A stretch of 64,000 nucleotides of DNA from Candidatus Gastranaerophilales bacterium (GCA_023663225.1 JAMPHU010000009.1:1-64000), one strand, 5' to 3'; numbered from the stretch's first letter, positions 27,392 to 35,513 are shown. Notes: generated from the letters alone by a model not told the origin. Numbers and translations are program-made.

Positions 27392-29701
27392 TCACTGGTT
27401 CTCATCCACATAGACCTTGACGCGGCTCTGAATCACATTCGCCACATCATCCACAGACTTTTGTCCCGCAAAATACGGGGCAGCCTCCTCCGTGATGATA
27501 TTGATGATGGTGTCGTCCACCGAAACCACCGGTTTGGCCTCGTTCATCAAAGCCTTCACAAGCTCGATTTCCTCCTCGGTGACTCTGTGGTAAGAAAACT
27601 CCCATCCGCCATAGCTCATGCCTCCGCCGACGCCGATCTCAATGGGATTGCCGTCCTCATCCAGGTACGGGTCTCCATTTTCGTCGGTAAAATACTGCAC
27701 CGTGGTCTCCTCCTCGATGAGCGCATCCAGACTGCTTTTTCTGGTGGGCAGACCCCAGGAAAAGATCTCCTCCTCCTGGGTCAGATAAAACTCCAGAAAA
27801 CTCCAGGCGGCCTCCTTGTCCTTCGCCTTGGACGCGATCGCCATAGCGTTGTTGGACTCCATCGCACAACCCACACTTCCGTCCGAGGTAGGGTATCCGA
27901 TATAGTTCACATCCGCGTCAAACATAGCGGGATAGAGTTGTACGCTATTCAAATCATAGATGGAAAGCTCCTCCATCAGCACGTCCCCGCTCTGCAGCAA
28001 AAAGAGCGTCTCCGTATCGTCGCTCTGCCAGTCAAATTCATCCGGATAGGAAGCCACAAATTCCAACAGCTCCTTAAACGTATCCGAATCAAAATTGCAG
28101 GTTCCCGTGGTATAATCGATAAAACTATCCTGTGCAAACATCAGGCATGTGGAAAGAATGGAACTTTTGTCCGCATAGTTGATCAACGCCGAATCCGGAT
28201 GCGCCTTGGCATAGTCGATCATCTCGCCGAGCGTCCAGCCCATCTGCGTCCCTAAGTCGGAGGCTCTTCCCACCATCGTCCGCATGGTAAACGTCTTGGG
28301 GATCCCCACCAGACATCCGTTCACCGTATATCCGCTCAGCGCGCTCGCAAGAAAATCATCCTGACTCAACACGCTGCTCTTTTGCAGATAAGGAGTCAAA
28401 TCTTCAAACACATCCTTCGCCGCAAGAGACTCCATATTGACTCTGCTCAGCACAATGATATCGGGACAATTGTTCGAGGAAGCGATCTCACTATTCATGG
28501 TAGCGATCGCGTCGGAATAGGTGGTCTCCGTCCAGACGTCATAGCTCAGATAATTCTTGATCGTCAGATGACAGGTGTCGCTCTGCCTGTTAAAATTCAC
28601 CACGGCCGTCTGCAACTCCTGGCTCTCCGAGAATGTGCCGATCACCATCTCCACCTTGTCGGGGAGCTCGGACACATCCGTCTTGGACAGATAGGCGGCG
28701 GAGACCTCATTTGTGCTCCAATCCCGCATCAATGCCAGAATCCTGCCGTCCTCCACGACAGCCATTTTGTCCAGATAGGAGGGATTGATGTCACACCCCA
28801 CCCAACTGAATAAATCCTCTTTCTGTTGATCCGCCATATTGTAGCCGTACACATGACTTCCGTCATCCACCAGAAAATCATATTCCGTCCCGCACACCAG
28901 CTCGGAGCCGTTGCCGCTGGGGAAATTCTCGTAGATCGCGCCCGTCTTTTTGCCGTCAAAATCCACTTCCGCAAGAAGATTCTTGCTCTCTATATCATAG
29001 CTTTCATAGCTCACATATACCTTGCCGTCCTTGCCCACGCCGGCGCAGCGGATCCAACTGTCGCCCTCGATCTTGACCTCTCCCGCGAAGGCGCCCTCCG
29101 AACTAAACAGAAGGATACTGTCATTCAGTATCAGATAAATGCGGTTCTGATCGTCCAACACCATATTGTCAATATAACTTTCCCCGCCGGTCTTCTCGGT
29201 CACATCCTGTTCCCAAAGCTGGTTCCCCTGCCCGTCATAGGCCGCCAACAATAAGCTCTCCGAGATCCAGTTGCCCGTGCTGTCAAAATTGCTGCGATCG
29301 GAGGCAGCGTAGATGGTTCCGTCGTCCGCGATCTGGACAGCGCGCACATAAGAGTCGTTCCCGCTGCCGATCTTGACCTTGCTCACCACATCCTGACTGC
29401 TCAGGGAGTACTCGCAGATATACTGCTCGGCCTCTCCCTCTCCCTGCGGCCATTCTGTGTCAGAATAATATATGGAATCTCCCTTGATCGTCGCGTCATA
29501 GGTAGAGAGATTGTCCGCGTTCTCAAGTGTTATGTACTCCGCCGTGTAGACCCAGCCGCGGCCTCCCGTGGGATCGTCCGCCTGACCATTCCCCTGCTTG
29601 CCGCAGGAAGCCAGTCCCATGACCATCGCCGCCGACATCACACCCGCCAGAAGCTTTGTCATTCGTCTTTTGTTTTTATCATTTTTTTCCCAAAAAAACA
29701 T
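27392..29701 (-). CDS. Solute-binding lipoprotein with N-terminal propeller-like domain (copy B)
   Basis: A 769-residue lipoprotein (signal ending GLASCG). Residues about 50-340 show propeller-like repeats (VQIADDGTIYAASDRS, MVLDDQNRIYLILNDS, AGVGKDGKVYVSYES). From about 350 a family 1 solute-binding domain follows (AIATMNSEIASSNNCPDIIV, then ESNNAMAIASKAKDKEAAWS). The C-terminus (YFAGQKSVDDVANVIQSRVK) matches copy A. At 769 residues it is far longer than an ordinary binding protein (400-550). It is the first gene of the six-gene operon. A possible -10 (TATACT) lies at 29746-29741. The ligand may be a glycan, given the permease type, but this is inference. Confidence 0.85.
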   Translation of the reverse strand: MFFWEKNDKNKRRMTKLLAGVMSAAMVMGLASCGKQGNGQADDPTGGRGWVYTAEYITLENADNLSTYDATIKGDSIYYSDTEWPQGEGEAEQYICEYSLSSQDVVSKVKIGSGNDSYVRAVQIADDGTIYAASDRSNFDSTGNWISESLLLAAYDGQGNQLWEQDVTEKTGGESYIDNMVLDDQNRIYLILNDSILLFSSEGAFAGEVKIEGDSWIRCAGVGKDGKVYVSYESYDIESKNLLAEVDFDGKKTGAIYENFPSGNGSELVCGTEYDFLVDDGSHVYGYNMADQQKEDLFSWVGCDINPSYLDKMAVVEDGRILALMRDWSTNEVSAAYLSKTDVSELPDKVEMVIGTFSESQELQTAVVNFNRQSDTCHLTIKNYLSYDVWTETTYSDAIATMNSEIASSNNCPDIIVLSRVNMESLAAKDVFEDLTPYLQKSSVLSQDDFLASALSGYTVNGCLVGIPKTFTMRTMVGRASDLGTQMGWTLGEMIDYAKAHPDSALINYADKSSILSTCLMFAQDSFIDYTTGTCNFDSDTFKELLEFVASYPDEFDWQSDDTETLFLLQSGDVLMEELSIYDLNSVQLYPAMFDADVNYIGYPTSDGSVGCAMESNNAMAIASKAKDKEAAWSFLEFYLTQEEEIFSWGLPTRKSSLDALIEEETTVQYFTDENGDPYLDEDGNPIEIGVGGGMSYGGWEFSYHRVTEEEIELVKALMNEAKPVVSVDDTIINIITEEAAPYFAGQKSVDDVANVIQSRVKVYVDENQ

Positions 29702-29813
29702 ATACTTCGCCTCTTTCTTTCTAATCTATCACATGATAGCAGTATAGCACAGACTCCTAAAAAAAACACCTTAAGATTTTATTAACTATATAGCTCTCAA
29801 AATACGGTATCTT

Positions 29814-30605
29814 TCACGCTTTTTCGTTTTTGTAAGCATATCCTTTCCACGCCTTTCTTCGCTTGCGGCGGCGCATCAGACTGCCAAGCCTGTTGTAAAA
29901 CCAAAAGGACTGTACCAAAATATCATTGGCCTTCCCGATCCGCTCTTTCGTGGTTCCTTTATAGAGTTCGCCGCCGCAGACGATCCCCTTCCCCTCCTTC
30001 ACACAGGCGATCAGCTCCGACTCACAGCGCACCGGATAAGGGAACTTTGTATACGCAAGGCCCACACAGTCCGGCTTGTGGGCGTCGCTGCCGCCAAACG
30101 TGGGCCGATCAAACTGCCTGGCGATAAATTCCGCCATATGATTGCTGTCGCTATCCTCACAGGCGTTAAACCCTTCGATAAAATCAAATTTTTTCATCAC
30201 CGACATACGATTGCGGTATCGCCCGGTGTTAAAGATACTCAGATACCGCTCCCCACAGGGGTGCGCAGGTCCCAAAATGCCGCCGTTTTTGTGCACAATA
30301 TCGATCAACATATGCACGGGCAGTCCGCGCAGCTCCAAGATTTTTAACTTCACGTCCTCCGGCATGATCACCAGGATATGCCCCCCGTCTATGGTGTCAT
30401 ACTCGATCCCCTTCAACACCACAAAATCCTGATAAAAGCGCCCCTTGATCTGATCCCGCCACGCGCGATATCCCTTGTAGGAATTGTGGTCGCTGATCAA
30501 CATTCCGTCAAACCCCTTGCTCCGCAGAATACGGATGTACTCCGCTATGGGCACCTTGCCGTCCATGGAGCCTTCCTTTGTGTGACAGTGCATATCAAAT
30601 TTCAT
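29814..30605 (-). CDS. PHP-domain metal-dependent phosphoesterase-like protein
   Basis: A 263-residue PHP superfamily protein. Metal-binding motifs are visible in order: HCH at 6-8, SDH at 38-40, GIEYD with Glu68, His76, AHPCGE near 118, and GSDAHK near residue 170. This set fits a trinuclear metal site and a phosphoesterase activity, but the physiological substrate is unknown. Length is typical for stand-alone PHP proteins. The C-terminal tail is basic. It lies downstream of the acetyltransferase gene (42 bases) in the same orientation, and upstream of the transport operon. AAGGG precedes the start. Confidence 0.85.
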   Translation of the reverse strand: MKFDMHCHTKEGSMDGKVPIAEYIRILRSKGFDGMLISDHNSYKGYRAWRDQIKGRFYQDFVVLKGIEYDTIDGGHILVIMPEDVKLKILELRGLPVHMLIDIVHKNGGILGPAHPCGERYLSIFNTGRYRNRMSVMKKFDFIEGFNACEDSDSNHMAEFIARQFDRPTFGGSDAHKPDCVGLAYTKFPYPVRCESELIACVKEGKGIVCGGELYKGTTKERIGKANDILVQSFWFYNRLGSLMRRRKRRKAWKGYAYKNEKA

Positions 30606-30646
30606 CGTTTTACCCTTCGCTCTTTTTTTTACCTAGTATCTCAAAT

Positions 30647-31351
30647 TTATTTGGAAACATTCAGACTGTAATTGTCAATATCGAGATATTTTCCGAATTT
30701 CATCCCCACTTCCCGTATCCTTCCACAGTAGACAAATCCAAATTTTTCATGCAGCTTTACACTGGCCTCGTTGCCCGCTGTGATCACGGAGACCACCGTG
30801 TGCGTCCGCTCATCCTCTCTCGCCAAGAGAAGCGCGGCCTCCATCAGCGCCGTCGCCACGCCCCTGCGGCGATACTTCACATCAATGTACACGGACAATT
30901 CCACGGTGGAGCGGTACGCCTCCTTCTCCCGATAGGAGGACAGCGTCGCATAACCCGCGACCTGACCGGCCACGCGCGCCACCAGCAGCGGATGATTGTC
31001 CACATTGTGGGCGGCATACCACGCCTGCCACTCCTCCAATGTCTTGGGATTGAGATCCAGTGTCGCCACACCATGCTCCACCTCATAATTGTAGATGGCA
31101 AGCAGGGATTCTATATCGTCCGCGCTCCCGCCGTCTATCTGTATGTCATTCCGCCGCACGTCACTCTTTTGTGCGTCACTCTCTTGCATGTCGCTCTCTC
31201 GCACCTTATCTCTTTGTACGTCATTCTTTCGTATGTCATCTCTTTGCACGTTATCTCTTTGTGCGTCATTCTTTCGTATGTCATCTCTTTGCACGTTATC
31301 TCTTTGTGCGTCGCTCTTTCGCATGTCGCTCTCTTGCATATTCTCCTGCAT
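30647..31351 (-). CDS. GNAT acetyltransferase (PAT-like) with expanded N-terminal pentapeptide repeat
   Basis: A 234-residue protein. From about residue 74 it is a phosphinothricin-acetyltransferase-like GNAT enzyme: IYNYEVEHGVATLDLNPKTL, the acetyl-CoA loop YRRRGVATALMEAAL, VSVITAGNEASVKLHEKFGF and a C-terminal VGMKFGKYLD. It would acetylate small amines such as amino-acid analogues. The first 70 residues are about 13 charged pentads (MQESD, AQRDN, VQRDD, IRKND and so on) and are absent from ordinary family members. The start is uncertain: ATG 31351 and 31339 both have a purine-rich site too close, and the enzyme could start later. Confidence 0.8.
   Translation of the reverse strand: MQENMQESDMRKSDAQRDNVQRDDIRKNDAQRDNVQRDDIRKNDVQRDKVRESDMQESDAQKSDVRRNDIQIDGGSADDIESLLAIYNYEVEHGVATLDLNPKTLEEWQAWYAAHNVDNHPLLVARVAGQVAGYATLSSYREKEAYRSTVELSVYIDVKYRRRGVATALMEAALLLAREDERTHTVVSVITAGNEASVKLHEKFGFVYCGRIREVGMKFGKYLDIDNYSLNVSK
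31136..31342 (-). repeat. 15-bp tandem coding repeat, with a perfect 45-bp duplication
   Basis: A 15-base unit is repeated about 13 times with drift. Bases 31219-31263 and 31264-31308 are identical over 45 bases (three units). The repeat stays in frame with the acetyltransferase, giving charged pentapeptides. The perfect block indicates a recent duplication, so the number of units probably varies between strains. Confidence 0.93.
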
Positions 31352-31374
31352 GCCTTTCTACTACAACCTTACAT

Positions 31375-31420
31375 TAGAAAAACCCTTGCAAGCGTTGGTC
31401 TCCAAAACTTACAAGGGTTT
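31375..31420 (-). terminator. Rho-independent terminator after tsf
   Basis: On the minus strand AAACCCTTGTAAG (31420-31408) pairs with CTTGCAAGGGTTT (31392-31380) and is followed by further T residues. It lies 12 bases after the tsf stop and ends the rpsB-tsf transcript. Confidence 0.88.
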
Positions 31421-31432
31421 CACTCTTTTTCT

Positions 31433-32371
31433 TTATGCGTTCATCTGCGCCGCAACTTCCGCCGCAAAGTCCTCGTTCTTTTTCTCAAGACCCTCGCCGG
31501 TCTCAAAACGGACAAATTTCTTGATTACAAGGGTTGTGCCGTTGTCCTTGCCGACCTGCTCCAAATACTTGGCAACGGACTGCTTGCCGTCCTCCGCCTT
31601 GACGTACACCTGCTCTAACAGACATACCTCTTTCAACTCTTTGTTCAGACGTCCGTCGATCGCGCCGTTTATCACCTTCTCGGGTTTGCCCGCCATCTTG
31701 GGATCCTGTGCGATCTGCGCCGCGATGATCTCTCTCTCGTGCGCCTTGTAATCCTCAGCCACATCGCCGGTAGCCACATACTTGGGACTCAGTGCCGCGA
31801 TCTGCATGGCGATATTGGTGAGAGCCTCCTTCACGCCGTCATTTACCACAGCGGTCTCAGCCTCGACAATCACGCCGATCCTTCCGCCTCCGTGCACATA
31901 AGTGGCCACGCAGCCGTTTGCTGCCTCCACTCTCTCGAATCTTCGGATGCTCAGCTTCTCGCCGATCACAGCGATCTTCTCCACCAACGCCTCGTTCACG
32001 GTCTTGGAGGAGTCCTCCTTCCAGGGTTCCGCCAAAAATGCGTCGATGTCAGCGGATGTGGAGTCTGCCGCCTGCTCGGCAACCGCCTTGACAAACTGCT
32101 GGAACACTTCGTTCTTGGCCACGAAGTCCGTCTCGGAATTTACCTCGACCACCGCTGCCACCTTGTCTCCCGAAACAGCGATGCTACAGATACCCTCCGC
32201 CGCGATCCTGCTCTCCTTCTTGACAGCCTTGGCCTGTCCGTTCTTTCTCAAAACCTCGACAGCCGCTTCCATATCTCCATTGGTCTCCGTCAGAGCCTTC
32301 TTACAATCCGTCATACCTGCGCCGGTCTGTTCGCGCAGTTCCTTCACCATAGCCGCAGTAATATCTGCCAT
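31433..32371 (-). CDS. tsf: Translation elongation factor Ts
   Basis: A 312-residue EF-Ts, the nucleotide exchange factor that recycles EF-Tu-GDP to EF-Tu-GTP. The N-terminal UBA-like domain and signature ELREQTGAGMTDCKKAL are present, followed by the core with SETDFVAKNEVF and the C-terminal subdomain (QVYVKAEDGKQSVAKYLEQV). ATG at 32371 has GGAGG eight bases upstream and the frame start at 32386 does not. It directly follows rpsB and is closed by a strong terminator. Confidence 0.97.
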   Translation of the reverse strand: MADITAAMVKELREQTGAGMTDCKKALTETNGDMEAAVEVLRKNGQAKAVKKESRIAAEGICSIAVSGDKVAAVVEVNSETDFVAKNEVFQQFVKAVAEQAADSTSADIDAFLAEPWKEDSSKTVNEALVEKIAVIGEKLSIRRFERVEAANGCVATYVHGGGRIGVIVEAETAVVNDGVKEALTNIAMQIAALSPKYVATGDVAEDYKAHEREIIAAQIAQDPKMAGKPEKVINGAIDGRLNKELKEVCLLEQVYVKAEDGKQSVAKYLEQVGKDNGTTLVIKKFVRFETGEGLEKKNEDFAAEVAAQMNA

Positions 32372-32404
32372 TTTTCTATCCTCCATCTATCTCTCTGTCT
32401 TAAA

Positions 32405-33166
32405 TTACTCTGCCTCTGCTACTTCCTCAATATCCTGTGCGCTCTCGGCATCCACAGCCACATCTTCCTGGGTGTAAACCGCTTCGCCCTGGTTCGCCTC
32501 GATGACAGCGTCCGCCATCTTGGACACGATCAGCTTCACGGCTCTGATGGCGTCGTCGTTGCCGGGGATGATATAATCCAGCTCCTCCGGGTCACAGTTG
32601 GTATCGCCGATTCCGATCAGGGTGATTCCCAGCGCGTGAGCCTCCTGTACACAGATTCTCTCCTTCTTGGGATCTACCACGAAAATAGCGTCGGGCACTC
32701 TGCTCATGGTCTTGATGCCGCCCAGGTTCTTCTCCAGCTTATCCCACTCTTTTCTCAGTTGGATCACTTCCTTCTTGGGCAGTACGTCAAAGGTGCCGTC
32801 CTCGGACATGGTCTCGATCGCGTGCAGTCTGGCGATACGGGACTGAATGGTCTTGAAATTGGTGAGCATACCACCCAGCCATCTCTCATTTACATAGTAC
32901 ATACCGCAGCGCTCAGCCTCCGCCTTGACAGCGTCCTGCGCCTGCTTCTTGGTGCCGACAAAAAGGATCGTACCTCCCTGCGCCACGATCTCAGAAACCG
33001 CCTTGTACGCCTCATCCACCTTACCTACAGACTTCTGCAGGTCGATGATGTGGATCCCGTTTCTCTCGGTAAAAATGTAAGGCGCCATTTTGGGATTCCA
33101 TCTTCTTGTCTGATGACCAAAATGTACACCTGCTTCCAATAACTGTTTCATAGAAATAACGCTCAT
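32405..33166 (-). CDS. rpsB: 30S ribosomal protein S2
   Basis: A 253-residue S2 protein. Family signatures are [20 protein letters not shown] near the N-terminus, [17 protein letters not shown], the [16 protein letters not shown] segment and [20 protein letters not shown]. The C-terminus is extended and acidic (ending [10 protein letters not shown]). GGAGGG precedes the ATG. It has its own consensus promoter and a 170-base leader, and co-transcription with tsf is expected. As in Bacillus, the pair sits just downstream of the fla/che operon. Confidence 0.98.
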   Translation of the reverse strand: MSVISMKQLLEAGVHFGHQTRRWNPKMAPYIFTERNGIHIIDLQKSVGKVDEAYKAVSEIVAQGGTILFVGTKKQAQDAVKAEAERCGMYYVNERWLGGMLTNFKTIQSRIARLHAIETMSEDGTFDVLPKKEVIQLRKEWDKLEKNLGGIKTMSRVPDAIFVVDPKKERICVQEAHALGITLIGIGDTNCDPEELDYIIPGNDDAIRAVKLIVSKMADAVIEANQGEAVYTQEDVAVDAESAQDIEEVAEAE

Positions 33167-33340
33167 GTTTTTCCCTCCATTTGGTTAGATTCTTCCGCCG
33201 TCTCCTGCAAGGATCTCTCTTCATCGACCCTCCCGCCGGCTCCGCGTTAAGAGGCCGGCTTCTCCGCGGACAATCCGCCACAGTCAAGCCGTCTGGCAGA
33301 CACCATCCGCAAATAGAAACTGCGTGTTTTATAGTCACAA
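33167..33340 (-). promoter_or_regulatory. Structured 5' leader of rpsB, candidate S2 autoregulatory RNA
   Basis: About 170 untranslated bases lie between the rpsB promoter and start. The leader contains a GCCGGC/GCCGGC stem (about 33234-33261) and a smaller GCGG/CCGC stem near 33270-33283. Ribosomal protein leaders often mediate feedback, and S2 is known to repress its own operon in E. coli. A role here is inferred from length, position and structure only. Confidence 0.5.
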
Positions 33341-33346
33341 CGAAAG

Positions 33347-33375
33347 ATTATAGCATAACATTGGAACACTTGCAA
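33347..33375 (-). promoter_or_regulatory. rpsB promoter
   Basis: On the minus strand TTGCAA (33375-33370), a 17-base spacer and a perfect TATAAT (33352-33347). It lies just after the stop of the last fla/che-side gene, uncoupling rpsB-tsf from motility transcription. Confidence 0.85.
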
Positions 33376-33386
33376 GAAATTTTTGC

Positions 33387-34049
33387 TCAACCTCCCGTGA
33401 TCATCTTGGCAATCTCCTCATAGCTGGCTCCCACGGGAATGTCAAATGTCCCTGACCGAAGCCTCTGACTATATCCGTTATCACACAAAAAAGCGTCATA
33501 AGCTGACGCGCTCTCCACCAGACCCGCCGCCGCAAGATCTCTGCTGATGCTCTCCGAACCGCTGCCTCCGCGGATCGTAAACCGCACGGTCTCCGCCGTG
33601 GACGCTTCCGGAAGGTTCTCCGATTCATCCGGCTCGCTTGTTGCGTCCGCTACATCCACACCGTCCGCTTCGTCCGGCTCCGTCGAAGGGTTCGGCGCGC
33701 TTGAAAGGGCGTTCGTCTGGTAATCTTCGCTTCCGGAAATATCCGGCTCCGCATCATTTTGCCCGCTTCCATCCCCCGATGCCTGCGCTGAATCATCACT
33801 GGAAGTGGGAACCGGTTCGTTCTGATCGTCATTCTCCCCGCCTTCCGGCAGGGTCTCTGTCGGATCCTGAGAAGACTGCGACAAATTACTCAACACCTGC
33901 GCATCGGGATCGATCATCCCCAGTTGCGCGGCCCTCGCCCGAATCTCGGCATCGCTCATCTCCCGCTTGGGACTGCCCACAACGCCCATGATAAACGCGG
34001 TCACCAGGATGCCGATTCCCAATCCCCGCAAATAATATCGCAATTTCAT
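33387..34049 (-). CDS. Membrane-anchored protein with an MltG/YceG N-terminal-like domain only
   Basis: A 220-residue protein. It has one N-terminal TM (about 5-25), a long acidic Ser/Asp/Glu/Pro-rich linker (about 55-150) and a C-terminal domain of about 65 residues: TVRFTIRGGSGSESISRDLA, an AGLVESASAYDAFLCDNGY stretch, then SGTFDIPVGASYEEIAKMIT. That domain matches the LysM-like region that precedes the catalytic domain of MltG/YceG endolytic transglycosylases. The catalytic part is absent, so it may bind peptidoglycan rather than cut it. It is the last gene after the SwrB-like gene (12 bases). ATG 34049 is preceded by GAGGA. Confidence 0.7.
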   Translation of the reverse strand: MKLRYYLRGLGIGILVTAFIMGVVGSPKREMSDAEIRARAAQLGMIDPDAQVLSNLSQSSQDPTETLPEGGENDDQNEPVPTSSDDSAQASGDGSGQNDAEPDISGSEDYQTNALSSAPNPSTEPDEADGVDVADATSEPDESENLPEASTAETVRFTIRGGSGSESISRDLAAAGLVESASAYDAFLCDNGYSQRLRSGTFDIPVGASYEEIAKMITGG

Positions 34050-34061
34050 ATCCCACATTCC

Positions 34062-35201
34062 TCACTCATCCTTGTACAGATTGATCACGAGACGCACCTC
34101 GCCTACGCCCAAACCAAGTTCCTTTGCGATAGAGATCTCTGATTTTCCCTGTCTGTGGAGGGCGAGTATCCGCTCGTTGTTGCTCATCATATCTTCCGGC
34201 TCCACGATCTCCAACTCTTCCGGCATATATGCGTTTATCACCGGCACACTTTGAGGTATTACATTCTGTACAGGCACCGTCTGAGGTATCACTGCCTGCA
34301 CCGGTACGGTTTGCGGAATCACGGTCTGTGCTGGTACACTCTGTGGGATCACAGTCTGTGCAGGCACGGTCTGTGGAACCACGGTCTGCGCTGGTACACT
34401 CTGTGAGATCACAGTCTGTGCAGGCACGGTCTGTGGAACCACGGCCTGCGCTGGTACACTCTGTGGGATCACAGTCTGCACTGGCACCACCTGGGGAATC
34501 ACGCTCTGCACCGGCACAGATTGCATCAGTGCGGCCTGCGCCACAATCTCCTGCTCCTCGGGAACCGGTTGGATCACGGGCACGGAAACCGTCAATTCCT
34601 CCAAAATCTGCGCTCTGCCCTCTGACACAGTTTGCACGACCGGCACATCCGCCACCGTTTGGGGAACCTTCCCCTGCAACTTCGCAATTCGCATGATACC
34701 GGTATCTACAGGCCCTTTCGCGGCCTCCTCCATCTTTTTGACAGCCTCCTGCTGTGCCTGTCTCAGGCTGTCCATTGTGGCTTCCGCACCGCGAGTAGTC
34801 TCCTCCACCACCTTCACCGTCTCATTGACCTGTGCCACTGTGTTTTTCAAGCTGGTCTGCTTGTCATTGAGCATATCATAGAGAAATACCACTTCCTCAT
34901 GATTCTTGTGGATATCCTTGATCACCGTGTCCGAATAGTCGCTCACCGCCATGATCTTTTCGTTGGACAGCCGCTCTAAGGACCGCTCGGTCTTTTCCAC
35001 CGCATGATCTACCACCTCGCCGACCACATCATTCACACGTCCTTTGACGCCGTCCATCTCCTGAGACACCAGCTTTTTGATCTCATCCTGCGCAAGTTCT
35101 CTGGACTCCTCGGAAAATTCCTCCTTGCGGGCCGGAATCAGAAAGCTCAATGTAAAAATGATCATTCCTGCTATCAGCAGTACGATTTCCAATATTCCCA
35201 T
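34062..35201 (-). CDS. SwrB-like/DUF6115 membrane protein with decapeptide repeats
   Basis: A 379-residue protein. It has an N-terminal TM (about 3-22), a coiled-coil region (about 25-170), a linker built from about nine ten-residue repeats of the type TVIPQSVPAQ (about 230-325), and a C-terminal helix-turn-helix-like segment (NNERILALHRQGKSEISIAK followed by ELGLGVGEVRLVINLY). TM, coiled coil and this C-terminal motif, together with a place between sigD and rpsB, match SwrB (YlxL) of Bacillus, which promotes assembly of the flagellar export apparatus. SwrB itself is about half the size. The orthology call is an inference. Translation probably depends on coupling to the gene 3 bases upstream. 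Confidence 0.7.
   Translation of the reverse strand: MGILEIVLLIAGMIIFTLSFLIPARKEEFSEESRELAQDEIKKLVSQEMDGVKGRVNDVVGEVVDHAVEKTERSLERLSNEKIMAVSDYSDTVIKDIHKNHEEVVFLYDMLNDKQTSLKNTVAQVNETVKVVEETTRGAEATMDSLRQAQQEAVKKMEEAAKGPVDTGIMRIAKLQGKVPQTVADVPVVQTVSEGRAQILEELTVSVPVIQPVPEEQEIVAQAALMQSVPVQSVIPQVVPVQTVIPQSVPAQAVVPQTVPAQTVISQSVPAQTVVPQTVPAQTVIPQSVPAQTVIPQTVPVQAVIPQTVPVQNVIPQSVPVINAYMPEELEIVEPEDMMSNNERILALHRQGKSEISIAKELGLGVGEVRLVINLYKDE
34224..34520 (-). repeat. 30-bp coding tandem repeat
   Basis: About nine to ten 30-base units encode VIPQ(S/T)VP(A/V)Q decapeptides in the SwrB-like protein. Neighbouring units differ by few bases and some alternate in an AB pattern, indicating duplication of 60-base blocks. 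There are no unique spacers, so it is not a CRISPR array. Confidence 0.92.
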
Positions 35202-35204
35202 TCT

Positions 35205-35513
35205 CTATATCTTTATGTCAAAGCCGCCGCGTCCCTTCACGATCACCCGCTCTGACTTGTCCTCCTTTTTGCGCTTTCTGCCGCCATCGCCGGCATACTC
35301 ATTTTTCCCCTTCTCCTTGGCATCCGGCTTCTGGTCCTGCCACTTCGTCTCGTCGCCGGTGTTTACCTTCTGCGTCAGCTCATTGGTCTGTTTGGTTACC
35401 TGCTGTCCGTAGTCAACCTGATCCATCATCGGTTTGTTGTCCTGATTTTGCTTGATCGTAGTGAACTCCTGCGTGCGCGTCATCGAAACGATCTCAATAG
35501 AACCAAATGCCAT
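35205..35513 (-). CDS. Unrecognised 102-aa hydrophilic protein of the motility operon
   Basis: A 102-residue protein starting MAFGSIEIVSMTRTQEFTTI. The C-terminal two thirds are very hydrophilic and basic (Lys/Gln/Asp-rich, ending KGRGGFDIKI). There is no TM or signal. AAGGAG lies nine bases before ATG 35513, and the frame start at 35543 has no site. It lies between fapA and the SwrB-like gene with short gaps, so a motility-linked role is possible. I do not know a function. Confidence 0.6.
   Translation of the reverse strand: MAFGSIEIVSMTRTQEFTTIKQNQDNKPMMDQVDYGQQVTKQTNELTQKVNTGDETKWQDQKPDAKEKGKNEYAGDGGRKRKKEDKSERVIVKGRGGFDIKI

Noticed and set aside
31136..31342. CRISPR-like appearance of the short repeats
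   Set aside because: Units are 15 bases with no spacers and stay in frame with an acetyltransferase. No cas genes are present.
31739..33142. 467-codon plus-strand ORF opposite tsf and rpsB
   Set aside because: Both genes on the minus strand are intact, and the antisense translation has no recognisable fold or ribosome site.
34224..34520. CRISPR-like or variable-number array
   Set aside because: The 30-base units are contiguous without spacers and encode decapeptides in frame.
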